Below, one piece after another: positions 20,173-29,800 of a stretch of DNA of 64,000 nt. Position numbers and translations under genes: made by a program. Origin of the DNA: Cupriavidus basilensis OR16 (GTDB lineage Bacteria; Pseudomonadota; Gammaproteobacteria; Burkholderiales; Burkholderiaceae); assembly GCF_000243095.1 (NCBI RefSeq), contig NZ_AHJE01000035.1, positions 1 through 64,000 on the forward strand, given 5' to 3'. The notes under the pieces are model-generated. The model was not told where the DNA came from. It was given only the letters and a program-made list of their open reading frames with translations, and did not search any database. Position 1 is the stretch's first letter; each line of letters opens with the position of its first letter.

Positions 20173-20489
20173 CAGAGTTCCACGTCGCCGTCAATGTCCT
20201 GATCGAGCCTCTCCCCATGCCCGGCGTTCGCCAGCATGGCGTGAGCCAGATCCTCCGGCAGCGTCTGCAGGTGTCTCCCCGCACGGATATCGGCTTCCAG
20301 GAGGCGCAGAAAAGCACCGATCGCCGGATCACCGTGTTCCGCATCGGCCCGCGTGACGACGATCTCTCCGTCACGTAGATCGAACGCCACTTTTCCGCCT
20401 GCGTCCACGCCCAGTACCTGTCGGATGGGCTTGGGGAGGGTGAGTTGCCCTTTGGAAGTCAAAGTAGCCACTTCGTGGATGTCGTGCAT
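20172..20489 (-). CDS. prlF: PrlF-type antitoxin (AbrB fold)
   Basis: 105 residues from MHDIHEVATL with GGAG at good spacing. The N-terminal swapped-hairpin AbrB DNA-binding domain is clear (ATLTSKGQLTLPKPIRQVLGV, a few residues longer than the core); the acidic C-terminus (ERLDQDIDGDVEL) should bind the toxin. PrlF represses the operon with YhaV. A frame extending upstream of this ATG is the remnant of the chelatase gene, not part of PrlF. Confidence 0.9.
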   Translation of the reverse strand: MHDIHEVATLTSKGQLTLPKPIRQVLGVDAGGKVAFDLRDGEIVVTRADAEHGDPAIGAFLRLLEADIRAGRHLQTLPEDLAHAMLANAGHGERLDQDIDGDVEL

Positions 20490-20662
20490 AGTGCGTCTCC
20501 GGGTAGCAGGATCGGCTCGGTGCGTTTGGCCGCGAGCGTGCGTGGCCAGTGAATGCGCAAGCCTGCCGGGCGGCCTCGGGGAGAGGCGATGCGGGGTGCT
20601 TGCCACCGGTTGCCGCCTTGCCCGGAATCGGCGGCGGCCTGCCGGTGGCTCAGGCTTTTTTT
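20459..20662 (-). other. Candidate -1 frameshift site and truncated ChlD-like extension
   Basis: The chlI-like frame ends GCA AAA AAA GCC TGA, with seven A at 20656-20662: an A_AAA_AAA slippery heptamer immediately before the stop. Slipping back one base opens a frame through to a stop at 20459. It encodes a Gly/Arg/Pro-rich linker (ASPRGRPAGLR, then HWPRTLAAKR) resembling the segment that joins the I-like and vWA halves of ChlD. That frame then runs into the prlF start region and stops, so the vWA domain is absent. Programmed frameshifting to make both I and D products has been described for bacterial chlD genes. Its use here is inferred. Confidence 0.5.
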
Positions 20663-21714
20663 GCGGGTAGCGGCCTCACGGATTTGACGGCGGCGATGCC
20701 TGTCGCGCTGCCCGCCGATGGCGGCGGCAGCGCTCCCCAGGGGTTGCCGGCGTCCGCCGCGCCGGTGTCGGCCCTATCGCCCCTGCCATCGCTGGCACGG
20801 CCGGATTCGCCGGCATCGCTGGCATCGCCATGCCTGTCGGCATCGGGCGCCGCCTGGCGCCGATGGTGCAGCACCAGTTCCGCCACGGCATCCACATGCG
20901 CGGGCACCACCGCCGCGTCGCATTGCAGGGCCGCCAGCGCGCGTGCCGCGCGCAGCATCACCAGGTCGGCGCGCACGCCGTCGACGGCGGCGGCCAGGCA
21001 CAGGTGGCTGACACGCTCGTGCACGGCATCGCTGAACGACAACGCGGACAGCGCGGCGCGCGCCAGGCGCACCTGCCGCGTGAGCGTTTCCTGCTCAGTG
21101 GCAAAGCGGGCGCGCAGGGCCGCCGGATCGGTGTCGAAGGCGAGCCGCGCCTTGACGATGGCCTGGCGCTGCGCGGTATCGGCGCAGTTCTCCAGCGCCA
21201 GCGACAAGCCGAAACGGTCCAGCAGTTGCGGGCGCAACTCGCCCTCTTCCGGGTTCATGGTGCCAATCAGCACGAAGCTCGCCTCGTGCTGGTGCGACAC
21301 GCCGTCGCGCTCCACCACGTTGACGCCGCTGGCGGCTACGTCCAGCAACTGGTCGACGAGGTGGTCCGGCAGCAGGTTGACTTCATCCACGTAAAGCACG
21401 CCCTGATGCGCGCGCGCCAACAGGCCGGGCGCGAAGCGCACCTCGCCCTCTTTCAGCACATGGCCGAGGTCGAGCGTGCCGATCAGTTGTTCCTCGCTGG
21501 CGCCCAGCGGCAGCGTCACAAACTGGCCTTCGGGCAGCAGTTCGGCCAGCGCGCGCGCGGCGGTCGACTTGGCCGTGCCGCGCGGGCCGCCAACCAGCAC
21601 GCCGCCGATGCCGGGATCCACCGCGGCGAGCAGCAGCGCTTGCTGCAGGCGCTGCTGGCCGACCAGGGCGCTGAAGGGAAATGGCACGCGGGCGAGCCGG
21701 GTGGTCGCGTTCAT
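20650..21714 (-). CDS. ChlI/BchI-type AAA+ ATPase subunit of cobaltochelatase
   Basis: 354 residues; the start overlaps the cobN stop (ATGA). Walker A GGPRGTAKST is at residues 42-51 and Walker B VLYVDE at ~106-111, with the ChlI-type insert LGASEEQLIGTLDL between them. After the AAA+ module come a helical domain and a low-complexity acidic/Ala linker (residues ~265-335), as in ChlD. With CobN it would form the ATP-driven cobalt-inserting enzyme (aerobic-type pathway) using a ChlI instead of CobS. No CobT/ChlD with a vWA domain exists in the window; see the A7 site at its end. Confidence 0.88.
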   Translation of the reverse strand: MNATTRLARVPFPFSALVGQQRLQQALLLAAVDPGIGGVLVGGPRGTAKSTAARALAELLPEGQFVTLPLGASEEQLIGTLDLGHVLKEGEVRFAPGLLARAHQGVLYVDEVNLLPDHLVDQLLDVAASGVNVVERDGVSHQHEASFVLIGTMNPEEGELRPQLLDRFGLSLALENCADTAQRQAIVKARLAFDTDPAALRARFATEQETLTRQVRLARAALSALSFSDAVHERVSHLCLAAAVDGVRADLVMLRAARALAALQCDAAVVPAHVDAVAELVLHHRRQAAPDADRHGDASDAGESGRASDGRGDRADTGAADAGNPWGALPPPSAGSATGIAAVKSVRPLPAKKA

Positions 21715-24700
21715 GAGGAAATTCCTTCAAGCGCCTGCTCGCTGTCGAGCAGGTGTTGTTCGAGTTGGGCACGGCGCTCGCCCGGCTCCTGCCACAGGCC
21801 GCGCTGCGCCGCTTCCAGCAGGCGCTCGCAGATGGCATGCAGCGCGCGCGGATTGTGCTGGCGCAGGAAGGCGCGGGTGTCGGCATCGTTCACATAGGCA
21901 TCGGTCACCAGCGCGTACTGGTGATCGCCCACCACGCGGGTGGTGGCATCGAAGCCGAACAGGTAGTCCACCGTGGCGGCCATCTCGAACGCCCCTTTGT
22001 AGCCGTGCCGCTTGACGCCGTCGATCCACTTGGGATTGACCACGCGCGCACGGATCACGCGGCTGATTTCTTCCTGCAGGGTGCGGATGCGCGGTGTCGC
22101 CGGGTTGCTATGATCGCCATGGTAGATCGCCGGCTGGGCGCCGCCGAACTCGCGCGCGGCCGCCACCATGCCGCCCTGGAACTGGTAGTAGTCGTTGGCG
22201 TCGAGCAGGTCGTGCTCGCGGTTGTCCTGGTTCTGCACCACCGCATCGAGGCTCGACAAGCGTTCGGCAAAACTGGCGCGCGCCTCGACGCCATCCGTGC
22301 CTTGCCCATAGGCGTAGCCGCCGGCATGCAGGTAGGCCTGCGCCAGGTCCTTGTCGTCCTGCCAATCGCGGCTGTCGATCAGGTCCTGCAGGCCGGTGCC
22401 GTAGCCGCCCGGGCGCGCGCCGAACACGCGCCAGCCGGCGCGGCGGCGCGCGTCGTGTGCGGGCACGCCCTGCGCTTCCAGCCGTGCGCACTCGCTTTGC
22501 ACGCGCGCACGCACGGGGTTGAGTTCGGCCGGCTCGTCCAGTTCGGCCACCGCCTGCACGGCGGCATCGAACAGGCGCATGACGTTGGCAAAGGCATCGC
22601 GGAAGAACCCCGACACGCGCAAGGTCACGTCAACGCGCGGACGGTCGAAGATCGCCATCGGCAGGATCTCGAAATCGGTCACGCGGTAGCTGCCGGGCGC
22701 CCACTTCGGCCGCACGCCCAGCAGGGCGAACGCTTGCGCGATGTCGTCGCCGCCGCTGCGCATGGTGGCGGTGCCCCATACGGACAGGCCGATCGACCGC
22801 GGATATTCGCCGTGCTCCTGCAAGTGCCGCTCGATCAGCTGGTTGGCGGACTTCAGGCCCAGCGTCCAGGCCGTGCGGGTGGGCACCGCGCGCGTATCGA
22901 CCGAGTAGAAATTGCGCCCGGTAGGCAGTACGTCGGGCCGTCCGCGCGAGGGCGCGCCGCTGGGGCCGGGTGGGACGAAGCGCCCAGCCAGGCCGCGCGA
23001 CAGTTGCAGCATTTCCTGTGGGCCGCAGGCATCCAGGCGCGGCATCACGTCCCGCTGCAGGCGTGCCAGCACGGCAGCGGTCCGCGGCAGGGAACGCGCC
23101 ATGTCGCCGTCGAAGCCTGCCGCTTCAAGCCATTCCGTGGCCAGCATCTCCAGCCGCTCGCGCGTATCGCCGTGATGGCGCCACGGCCCTGCGTCGAGCG
23201 CCGCCATTTGCGCCGGACGCGGCCCTTCCCATGGCGCGGACCAGTCGGCATCGAGCGGATCGAAGCCATCGCCCAATGCCAGGTCGGCGGCCAACGCCGC
23301 CAGCAAGCTGGCTTGCGCGCCCTTGCCGTCGCCCACCGGGAAGCGCCCGAGCGCCAGCAGCGTATCGCGCCGCTGGCGGCCCGCCGGCGATACGCCGAAC
23401 ACATGCAGGCCATCGCGGATCTGCGATTCCTTCAGCTCGCACAGGTAAGCGTCGGTACGATTGAGCAGCGCATCTTCGCCGCCGATGTCGGCTGGCGCTT
23501 CCAGCCCCAGCTCGCGATGCAGCTGCTGGTCCACGATCCGCTTCAGGATCTCCTTGCGCAAGATCCGCGCGCGGCGCGGGTCCACCGCCAGCGCCTCGTA
23601 GTATTCGTCGACCTGCCGCTCCAGGTCCTGCAGCGGGCCATAGCTCTCGGCGCGCGTGAGCGGCGGCATCAGGTGATCGATGATCACGGCCTGCGCGCGC
23701 CGCTTGGCCTGCGCGCCCTCGCCCGGGTCATTGACGATAAACGGGTAGAGATGCGGCAGCGGCCCGAGGATGGCATCGGGCCAGCAGGTATCGGCCAGCG
23801 CCACGCTCTTGCCGGGCAGCCACTCCAGGTTGCCGTGCTTGCCCACGTGGACGATGGCGTCGGCGCCGAAGCTGTGGCGCAGCCAGAAGTAGAAGGCGAG
23901 ATAGCCATGCGGCGGCACCAGGTCGGCGTCGTGGTAGCTGGCGTAGCTCTGGGTGCCCTCGTCTGCGGCCCGCGCGTACGCGCGGGCTGGCTGCAGCCCG
24001 ACGAAGAAGTGGCCGCTGCGCACGCCGGCGATCATGAAGCGGCCCTGGCGCACCATCGGGTCCTGGTCCGGGCTGCCCCAGCGCTGCGCAATGGCGCGCT
24101 GGTTGCCCGCCGGCAGGCGGCTCAGGTGAGCCAGGTAGTCGGCCATTGGCAGGCTCTGGAAAGCCGGCCGCAGGTCGCGTTGCGCAAGGTCGTTGGTGAT
24201 GCCCTGGGTAAGCCCGCGCATCAGGTCGTCGCCATCGGCGGGCAGGCCCTCGCAGTGGTAGCCCTGCTCGCGCAGCATGCGAAGGATGCCAACCACCGAG
24301 GCCGGCGTATCCAGCCCCACGCCGTTGCCGATGCGCCCTTCATTGGCCGGATAGTTGGCCAGCACCAGCGCCACGCGCTTGTCGGTGTTGTCCAGCTGGC
24401 GCAGGCGGCACCAGCGGCGGCTCAGCTCGGCCACGAAGGCGATGCGCTCCGCATCGGGCTGGTAGCGCACCACGTCGACCTCGGTATAGGGACAGCGATA
24501 GGCCAGCCCCTTGAAGCTGACTGCGCGCGTGATGATGCGGCCGTCCACCTCGGGCATGGCGATATGCATGGCCACATCGCGCGGGCCCAGGCCCTGGCTG
24601 TCCTGCAGCCAGTCTTCGCGGTTGCCGCCGCTCAGGATCACCTGCAGCACCGGCGCGTCGCCGGCGAGCGCCAGGGTTTCAGGCGCGTCCAGCGACGAGA

Positions 24701-25547
24701 CGGCGAACGCCGTGGTGTTCAGCACCAACGCCGCGCCGTGCCCCGCGCACAAGTGCTGCAGCACCTCGCGGCACAGGGTGTCCTTGAGCGAATTGACCGC
24801 CAGCGGCAGCGGGTTCATGCCCTCTGCGCGCAAGGCCGCGATGAGGGCATCGAACACGGCAGTGTTGCCAGCCTGCAGGTGGGCGCGGTAGAACACCAGG
24901 GCCACGACCGGCGCGTCGGCATGGCCATCCTGCGCCCACTCCCGCTGCCAGTCCGCCGCCGTCGCCACGCCGTGTGCCGGATGATAGATCGCCGCCTGCG
25001 GCAGCACGCGTGGCTGCAGCGGCAGCACGCGTGGCTGCAGCGCGGGCTCGCCCCAGCCGAAGGCGTGATGCGCCAGGCAGCGGAAGAACTGCTCGGCGTT
25101 GTCCGCACCGCCCTCGCGCAGGTAGCGCCACAGGTTGCTGGCCAGCGCTTGCGGCGCGTTGCCGCGCGCGCGCAGGTTAGCGTCCTCGGCCAGGTCGCCG
25201 GAGAACATCACCAGCAGCTGGTTGCGCGAGCGCGCCAGTTCGCTCAGCCGCTCCAGGCCATAGGGCCAGTCGCTGTCGCCGCCAAGATGGTCGACCACCA
25301 CCACGCGCGCGTGCTGCAACACGTCTTCCACATACATGTCGAGCGAAGCCGGCTGGCGCAGGTACATCTGGTTGGCCAGCCGCACCGTGGGGAAATCCTC
25401 TCCCAGGCGCGGGAAGGCCCCGGCCAGTAAGGACAGCGTGGTATCCGCCGCGCTGAGCACCACGATTTGCGCCGGGCTTTGTTCAATGCGCACCACGCCG
25501 GCGTTGTCGTCGACGAAGCCGCCCGGGCGGGTGGAAAGCAGGTGCAT
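21711..25547 (-). CDS. cobN: Cobaltochelatase large subunit CobN (cytosolic)
   Basis: 1278 residues, normal for CobN, without signal peptide or membrane anchor. Conserved signatures include DAIVHVGKHGNLEWLPGK (about residue 560), YHDADLVPPHGYLAFYFW just before it, and FGARPGGYGTGLQ and YHGDHSNPATPRIRTLQEE toward the C-terminus. It is the porphyrin-binding subunit that inserts Co2+ into hydrogenobyrinate a,c-diamide with the ATPase subunits. It lies between cobW (19 bp upstream) and the overlapping chlI gene, so the three form one operon. Full length and apparently intact, in contrast to the membrane paralogue at 27-31 kb. Confidence 0.95.
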   Translation of the reverse strand: MHLLSTRPGGFVDDNAGVVRIEQSPAQIVVLSAADTTLSLLAGAFPRLGEDFPTVRLANQMYLRQPASLDMYVEDVLQHARVVVVDHLGGDSDWPYGLERLSELARSRNQLLVMFSGDLAEDANLRARGNAPQALASNLWRYLREGGADNAEQFFRCLAHHAFGWGEPALQPRVLPLQPRVLPQAAIYHPAHGVATAADWQREWAQDGHADAPVVALVFYRAHLQAGNTAVFDALIAALRAEGMNPLPLAVNSLKDTLCREVLQHLCAGHGAALVLNTTAFAVSSLDAPETLALAGDAPVLQVILSGGNREDWLQDSQGLGPRDVAMHIAMPEVDGRIITRAVSFKGLAYRCPYTEVDVVRYQPDAERIAFVAELSRRWCRLRQLDNTDKRVALVLANYPANEGRIGNGVGLDTPASVVGILRMLREQGYHCEGLPADGDDLMRGLTQGITNDLAQRDLRPAFQSLPMADYLAHLSRLPAGNQRAIAQRWGSPDQDPMVRQGRFMIAGVRSGHFFVGLQPARAYARAADEGTQSYASYHDADLVPPHGYLAFYFWLRHSFGADAIVHVGKHGNLEWLPGKSVALADTCWPDAILGPLPHLYPFIVNDPGEGAQAKRRAQAVIIDHLMPPLTRAESYGPLQDLERQVDEYYEALAVDPRRARILRKEILKRIVDQQLHRELGLEAPADIGGEDALLNRTDAYLCELKESQIRDGLHVFGVSPAGRQRRDTLLALGRFPVGDGKGAQASLLAALAADLALGDGFDPLDADWSAPWEGPRPAQMAALDAGPWRHHGDTRERLEMLATEWLEAAGFDGDMARSLPRTAAVLARLQRDVMPRLDACGPQEMLQLSRGLAGRFVPPGPSGAPSRGRPDVLPTGRNFYSVDTRAVPTRTAWTLGLKSANQLIERHLQEHGEYPRSIGLSVWGTATMRSGGDDIAQAFALLGVRPKWAPGSYRVTDFEILPMAIFDRPRVDVTLRVSGFFRDAFANVMRLFDAAVQAVAELDEPAELNPVRARVQSECARLEAQGVPAHDARRRAGWRVFGARPGGYGTGLQDLIDSRDWQDDKDLAQAYLHAGGYAYGQGTDGVEARASFAERLSSLDAVVQNQDNREHDLLDANDYYQFQGGMVAAAREFGGAQPAIYHGDHSNPATPRIRTLQEEISRVIRARVVNPKWIDGVKRHGYKGAFEMAATVDYLFGFDATTRVVGDHQYALVTDAYVNDADTRAFLRQHNPRALHAICERLLEAAQRGLWQEPGERRAQLEQHLLDSEQALEGISS

Positions 25548-25566
25548 CGGGTACCTGGGCTGGGCC

Positions 25567-26664
25567 TTAAGCCGTGCGCACGGCGGCGGCGTTCAACGCG
25601 GCCTCCAGGGCGGCTTGCAGCGTAGGCTGGTCGAGATCCTGGCCGATCAGCACAATGCGCGTGGATTGCGCCTCGCCCTGCCGCCAGCGGCGATCGAAGT
25701 AGCTGTCAAAGCGCTGTCCCACGCCGTGCAGCACCAGGCGCATGGGCTTGGCCGGCAAACTGGCAAAGCCCTTGATACGGTAGATGGTGTGGCGCTCCAC
25801 CAGTTGGCGCAGGCCGTCGATCAGTGGGTCGCGGTCCACCTCGCCCAGGGTCACCACCACGGAATCGAACGCGTCGTGATGGTGGTCGGCATGATCGGGA
25901 TCGTCCGCCGAGCCGTGGTGATCCGGGCGCAAGTGGATGGTGTCTTCCGAAGCGCGGTTCAGGCCCAGCAGCAGCGCGATATCCAGCTTGCCGCCCTGCG
26001 CGCCGACGATCTTCACTTGGGCGGGAATCTCCGGGCGGATCAGCGCTTCCACCTCGGCACGCTGCGCCGCGTCGATCAGGTCGGTCTTGTTGAGGATGAC
26101 GAGGTCGGCCGCGCCGAGCTGGTCTTCGAACAGTTCATGCAGCGGGGATTCGTGATCGAGGTTGGGATCGGCCTTGCGCTGCGCGTCCACGGCGTCCGGG
26201 TCGGCGGCGAACTGGCCAGCCGCGGCTGCCGCGCCGTCCACCACGGTAACAACCGCGTCCACGGTAAAGGCGTTCTTGATGCTGGGCCAGTTGAAGGCCT
26301 GCACCAACGGCTTGGGCAGCGCCAGGCCGGACGTCTCGATCAGCACGTGGTCGATATCGCCGCGGCGCTCCAGCAATTGTTCCATCACCGGGAAGAATTC
26401 TTCCTGCACCGTGCAGCACAGGCAGCCGTTGGCCAGCTCATAGAGCTGGCCATTGCTCTGGCCGGTTTCGTCGCAGCCGATGCCGCAGCCCTTGAGGATC
26501 TCGCCATCGATGCCCAGCTCGCCGAATTCGTTGACGATCACCGCGATGCGCCGTCCGTTGGCATTCTCGAGGATATGGCGCAGCAAGGTGGTCTTGCCGC
26601 TGCCAAGGAAGCCGGTGACGATGGTGGCGGGGATTTTACGGATCTGCATGGTGGATAGGGGCAT
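25567..26664 (-). CDS. cobW: CobW-family GTPase / metallochaperone
   Basis: 365 residues; a start five codons later (MQIRKI) is equally possible. Features: Walker A GFLGSGKTT (~18-26), the metal-binding CxCC site in NGCLCCTVQEEF (~80), Walker B-like VLIETSGLALP, the guanine motif NKTD, and a His/Asp-rich loop (DHHGSADDPDHADHHHD) typical of cobalt or zinc chaperones. The C-terminal CobW domain is present. CobW proteins deliver Co2+ to the CobN complex. It begins the cobW-cobN-chlI operon behind a promoter-like element at 26771-26799. Confidence 0.92.
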   Translation of the reverse strand: MPLSTMQIRKIPATIVTGFLGSGKTTLLRHILENANGRRIAVIVNEFGELGIDGEILKGCGIGCDETGQSNGQLYELANGCLCCTVQEEFFPVMEQLLERRGDIDHVLIETSGLALPKPLVQAFNWPSIKNAFTVDAVVTVVDGAAAAAGQFAADPDAVDAQRKADPNLDHESPLHELFEDQLGAADLVILNKTDLIDAAQRAEVEALIRPEIPAQVKIVGAQGGKLDIALLLGLNRASEDTIHLRPDHHGSADDPDHADHHHDAFDSVVVTLGEVDRDPLIDGLRQLVERHTIYRIKGFASLPAKPMRLVLHGVGQRFDSYFDRRWRQGEAQSTRIVLIGQDLDQPTLQAALEAALNAAAVRTA

Positions 26665-26770
26665 TCAGCGTTGGCGCTGGTGGTTGAATCGGGGCGTGCG
26701 CAGCGCGGGTTGGCAGGCCCTTGGCAAGTTACGTTCCGTGCAGCCGATCACTGCCGGCAAGCATCGGTAA

Positions 26771-26799
26771 ATAACAGTACATGCCGACATGCGCCGCAA
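26771..26799 (-). promoter_or_regulatory. Possible sigma-70 promoter of cobW-cobN-chlI
   Basis: On the minus strand TTGCGG and TGTTAT are separated by exactly 17 bases, about 105 bp before the cobW start. It lies in an AT-richer patch. The same patch has an imperfect inverted repeat (GTACATGCCGACAT against ATGTATCGGTAC) overlapping the spacer, a plausible operator. Hexamer matches are moderate. There is no cobalamin riboswitch here. Confidence 0.35.
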
Positions 26800-26891
26800 T
26801 GTATCGGTACGTGTGGCAAGCAGCGACGGGCCTGGCCGCGACGAGGAGATCAGCATAAAGAGATCGTACGGTGCTGTCCACCCGAGCCGCG

Positions 26892-29800
26892 TCAGCGTGA
26901 CGCTGGACGCCGCCTGCCACGGCCGCGCCACCACTCGCCCCCCGCACCGGCGCCGACCAGCAACAGCATCAGCGCAGCGGTCCAGAGCGCCTCGCGCGGT
27001 GCCAGGCCGGTCAGCGGCGCCGGTGCGGCGAGCTTGATCACGCGGCTTTCGAGCAATTGGCCGGTCACGCGTTCGCTGGCGGGACGCGGCGCCGGTGCTG
27101 GCTGCGGCGCCGGCGCTCGGGCCGCCGGCGCCGGCGCGCTCGCGCGGGGCAAGTCGGCCACGGCGGCCCGGCCAGATACAGCGGCTGGCTCGCGCCCCGG
27201 CATGGCCGTCGCCAGCCGCTCGGAGAATTCGCGCAGCGCATCCGTGGGCAGCCGGGCTCGCTGCCCGAGCCCGGCGATGTACTGCATCAGCACGGGATTG
27301 CCACAGCTATTGGCCGAACAGGACAAGCCATCGCGATTGACTGACTCCACATAGCGCCGCGCCATATCGGCGCGCTCGGCAGGCGTGAAGCGGTAGCTCC
27401 CCTGCCGGTCCACTTCCAGCAGCCGCGCCAGGATGCCCTGCCGCGCATGCGGGTTGTTTTGCGCAAAGAAGCGATCCATGTCCAGGCCATTCTTGTCGGC
27501 CACGTAGACGTCATACGTGTTCTGCCAGAAACTGCCGCTCATCTGCTCCGGGCTGGTGGCCTGGAAGCCGTAGAGATGCTCGATCTCCTTGAACATCTCG
27601 CGCGCGCCGGCATAGCCCGAGCGCTGCATGCCTTCGATCCAGCGCGGGTTCCAGTTGCGCGCGTTGAGCTCGGTGGCCAGCCAGGTGCGGGCGTCCACGG
27701 TCTGCTCTTCGCCGGCGCGGCGCAGGTTGTGCAGCCAGAAACGCGGCGCCTGCCCACTGACCACGCGCGTCGCCATGTTGAGGCCGCCGGCGTATTGGTA
27801 GGTATCGTCGTTGTCGAGCGCCCCGTAGAGCGTGCTGGCGCGCGAGAACAGCACGGCCTGGTTGGATTTGAGGTGGCTGGCCAGCGCCTGCGGCGCGGTC
27901 TCGCCCCAGCCTTCGCTGGAGAACGCAAAATTCATGTAGCGCAAGTACTGCCGCGCCAGCGCGTCCGGCTGCTCGCCAGCCTGCGGCACGTCCTTGCTCT
28001 GCTCCACCATCTGCTGCACGCCGATGCTGTAGTTGCCGGGCTTGGCGGCGAACACGCGGGCGCGGGCCAGGCGCGCGGCCAGTTGGGGCTCCACGCCGGC
28101 CGCCAGCAGTGTAGCCTGCGCCTCGCGGTCGTGGCGGCTGATGGCGTTGTCGCCGGCGGCGGCGGCCAGGCGCGCGGCCTTGTCCAGCAGCGCCACCTTG
28201 TCGCCGAAGCCGTCACGGTAGATGCCGGAGATGGTAAACAGCACATTGACGCGCGGCCGGCCGAGCGCGGCATCGGCAATCAAGCGCACGTCCTCCACCA
28301 CGCCGCGCGCGTTCCAGACCGGCTCCACGCCCATCAGGTAGAGCGCCTCGCTCTCCATCGCGCCCTGGTGGCGCTCGGTCTCGCCGTACCACAGCACCAT
28401 CGACACTTGCTCGGGCGTCTTGCCGGTTTCCTCGCGATAGCGCGCGAGCGTCTGCGCGGCCAGTTGCTTGCCAAGCTGCCAGGCGGCCGGCGTGGGGATC
28501 AGCGCGCCGTCGAAGGCGTGCAGGTTGCGCCCGGTGGGCAGGCCCTGTGGCGTGCGCACGGGATCCCCCAGCGGCGCGGTCGGCAGGTAGCGGCCAGACA
28601 ACACGGTCACCAGCCCGTCCAGCTCGCGGCGCGGCGATTCGCGCAGATTGGCCAGCCATGCCCGTGCATTGGACGCAGCGGCCTTCACCTTCTCGGCCAG
28701 CGCCGGCGGCAAGGGCGTATCCGCGGCGCTGGCCATCTCGCGGCCTTCGGCCAATGCGCCGGCCCAGCGCGAGAGCGCGTCCTTGCCGATCAGCCGCGCC
28801 TGGCTCGCGTCGAATGCGCTTTCCAGCACCGTTGCCAGCGCCTGGCGCTGCGCATCCAGTGGCGGCAGCTCGCCCAGCGTGTGAATGCCCAGCGGCACCG
28901 GTTCGGCTTCCACCTTGTGCAAGAAGCGGTGGATCACCGCTTCGACCTGCTCCCACGGCGCGCCGGGATCCAGCCCGAGCTGGCGGTCCAGCCCAAGGGC
29001 GCGGATCTGCGCCAGCGCCTGCAGGCGGTATTGCTCCGCCAGCGCGGGGGAGCTTTCGGCGGCGGCCTCCTGCTGCTCGATCGCCTCGTCGAGCTTGGCC
29101 AGTTTGTCCGGCCAGCCGGCGCGGGCGATCAGCGGGGTCAGGTGGCTGACCAGCACGGCGGCGCTGCGGCGCTTGGCCTGGATGGCCTCGCCGCCGCCGT
29201 CCTGGATGTAGTAGTAAGCGTTGGGCAGGTCGCCCAGCAGTACCTCGGCGCTGTCGTCGCCGCTCTGCCCCACCTGCTTGCCCGGCAGCCATTCCAGCGT
29301 GCCGTGGCGGCCCACGTGGACCATCGCGTCCGCGCCAAAGGCATGGCGGTACCACAGGTAAGCGGCAATATAGGAATGCGGCGGCGGGGTCACGGTGTCG
29401 TGCGAGCTGTCCATGGCGCGCGCAAAGGTGGAGCGCCCACCCGCATCAGCGGATTGCGCTCGGGCGGGCCCCAGGCGGCCAGCACCGACTGGCGAAACGC
29501 CGCCGGCAGGGCATCGAACCAGCGCTTGTATTGCGCCATCGGTAGCAGCGTGACGCGGCCGCGCGACACCATCCCGGCCAGCTCGCCGGGCGACCATTCC
29601 TCCATATTGCGGCCATTTTGCTCCAGCAGCGCGGTCAGCTCGGCGGTGTCCGGCAGCGCGGTGCCCGTGCGGTATCCCGCCTCGCGCAGGCGCGCCATGA
29701 TCTGCACCAGCGACGGCAGCGTGGCCAGGTAGCTGGCGCCGATATTGCCGCGGCCCGGCGGGTTGTTGTAGTAGAGGATGGCGATGTGCTTGTCCGCCGC

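Noticed and set aside
21753-25430. Very long open frame on the plus strand opposite cobN
   Set aside because: Its product is Gln/His/Arg/Ala-rich with no family features; it mirrors cobN codon use in GC-rich DNA, while cobN on the other strand is fully conserved.
27447-29732. Long plus-strand open frame opposite the membrane chelatase gene
   Set aside because: Antisense shadow of conserved chelatase sequence, without ribosome site or recognisable domain.
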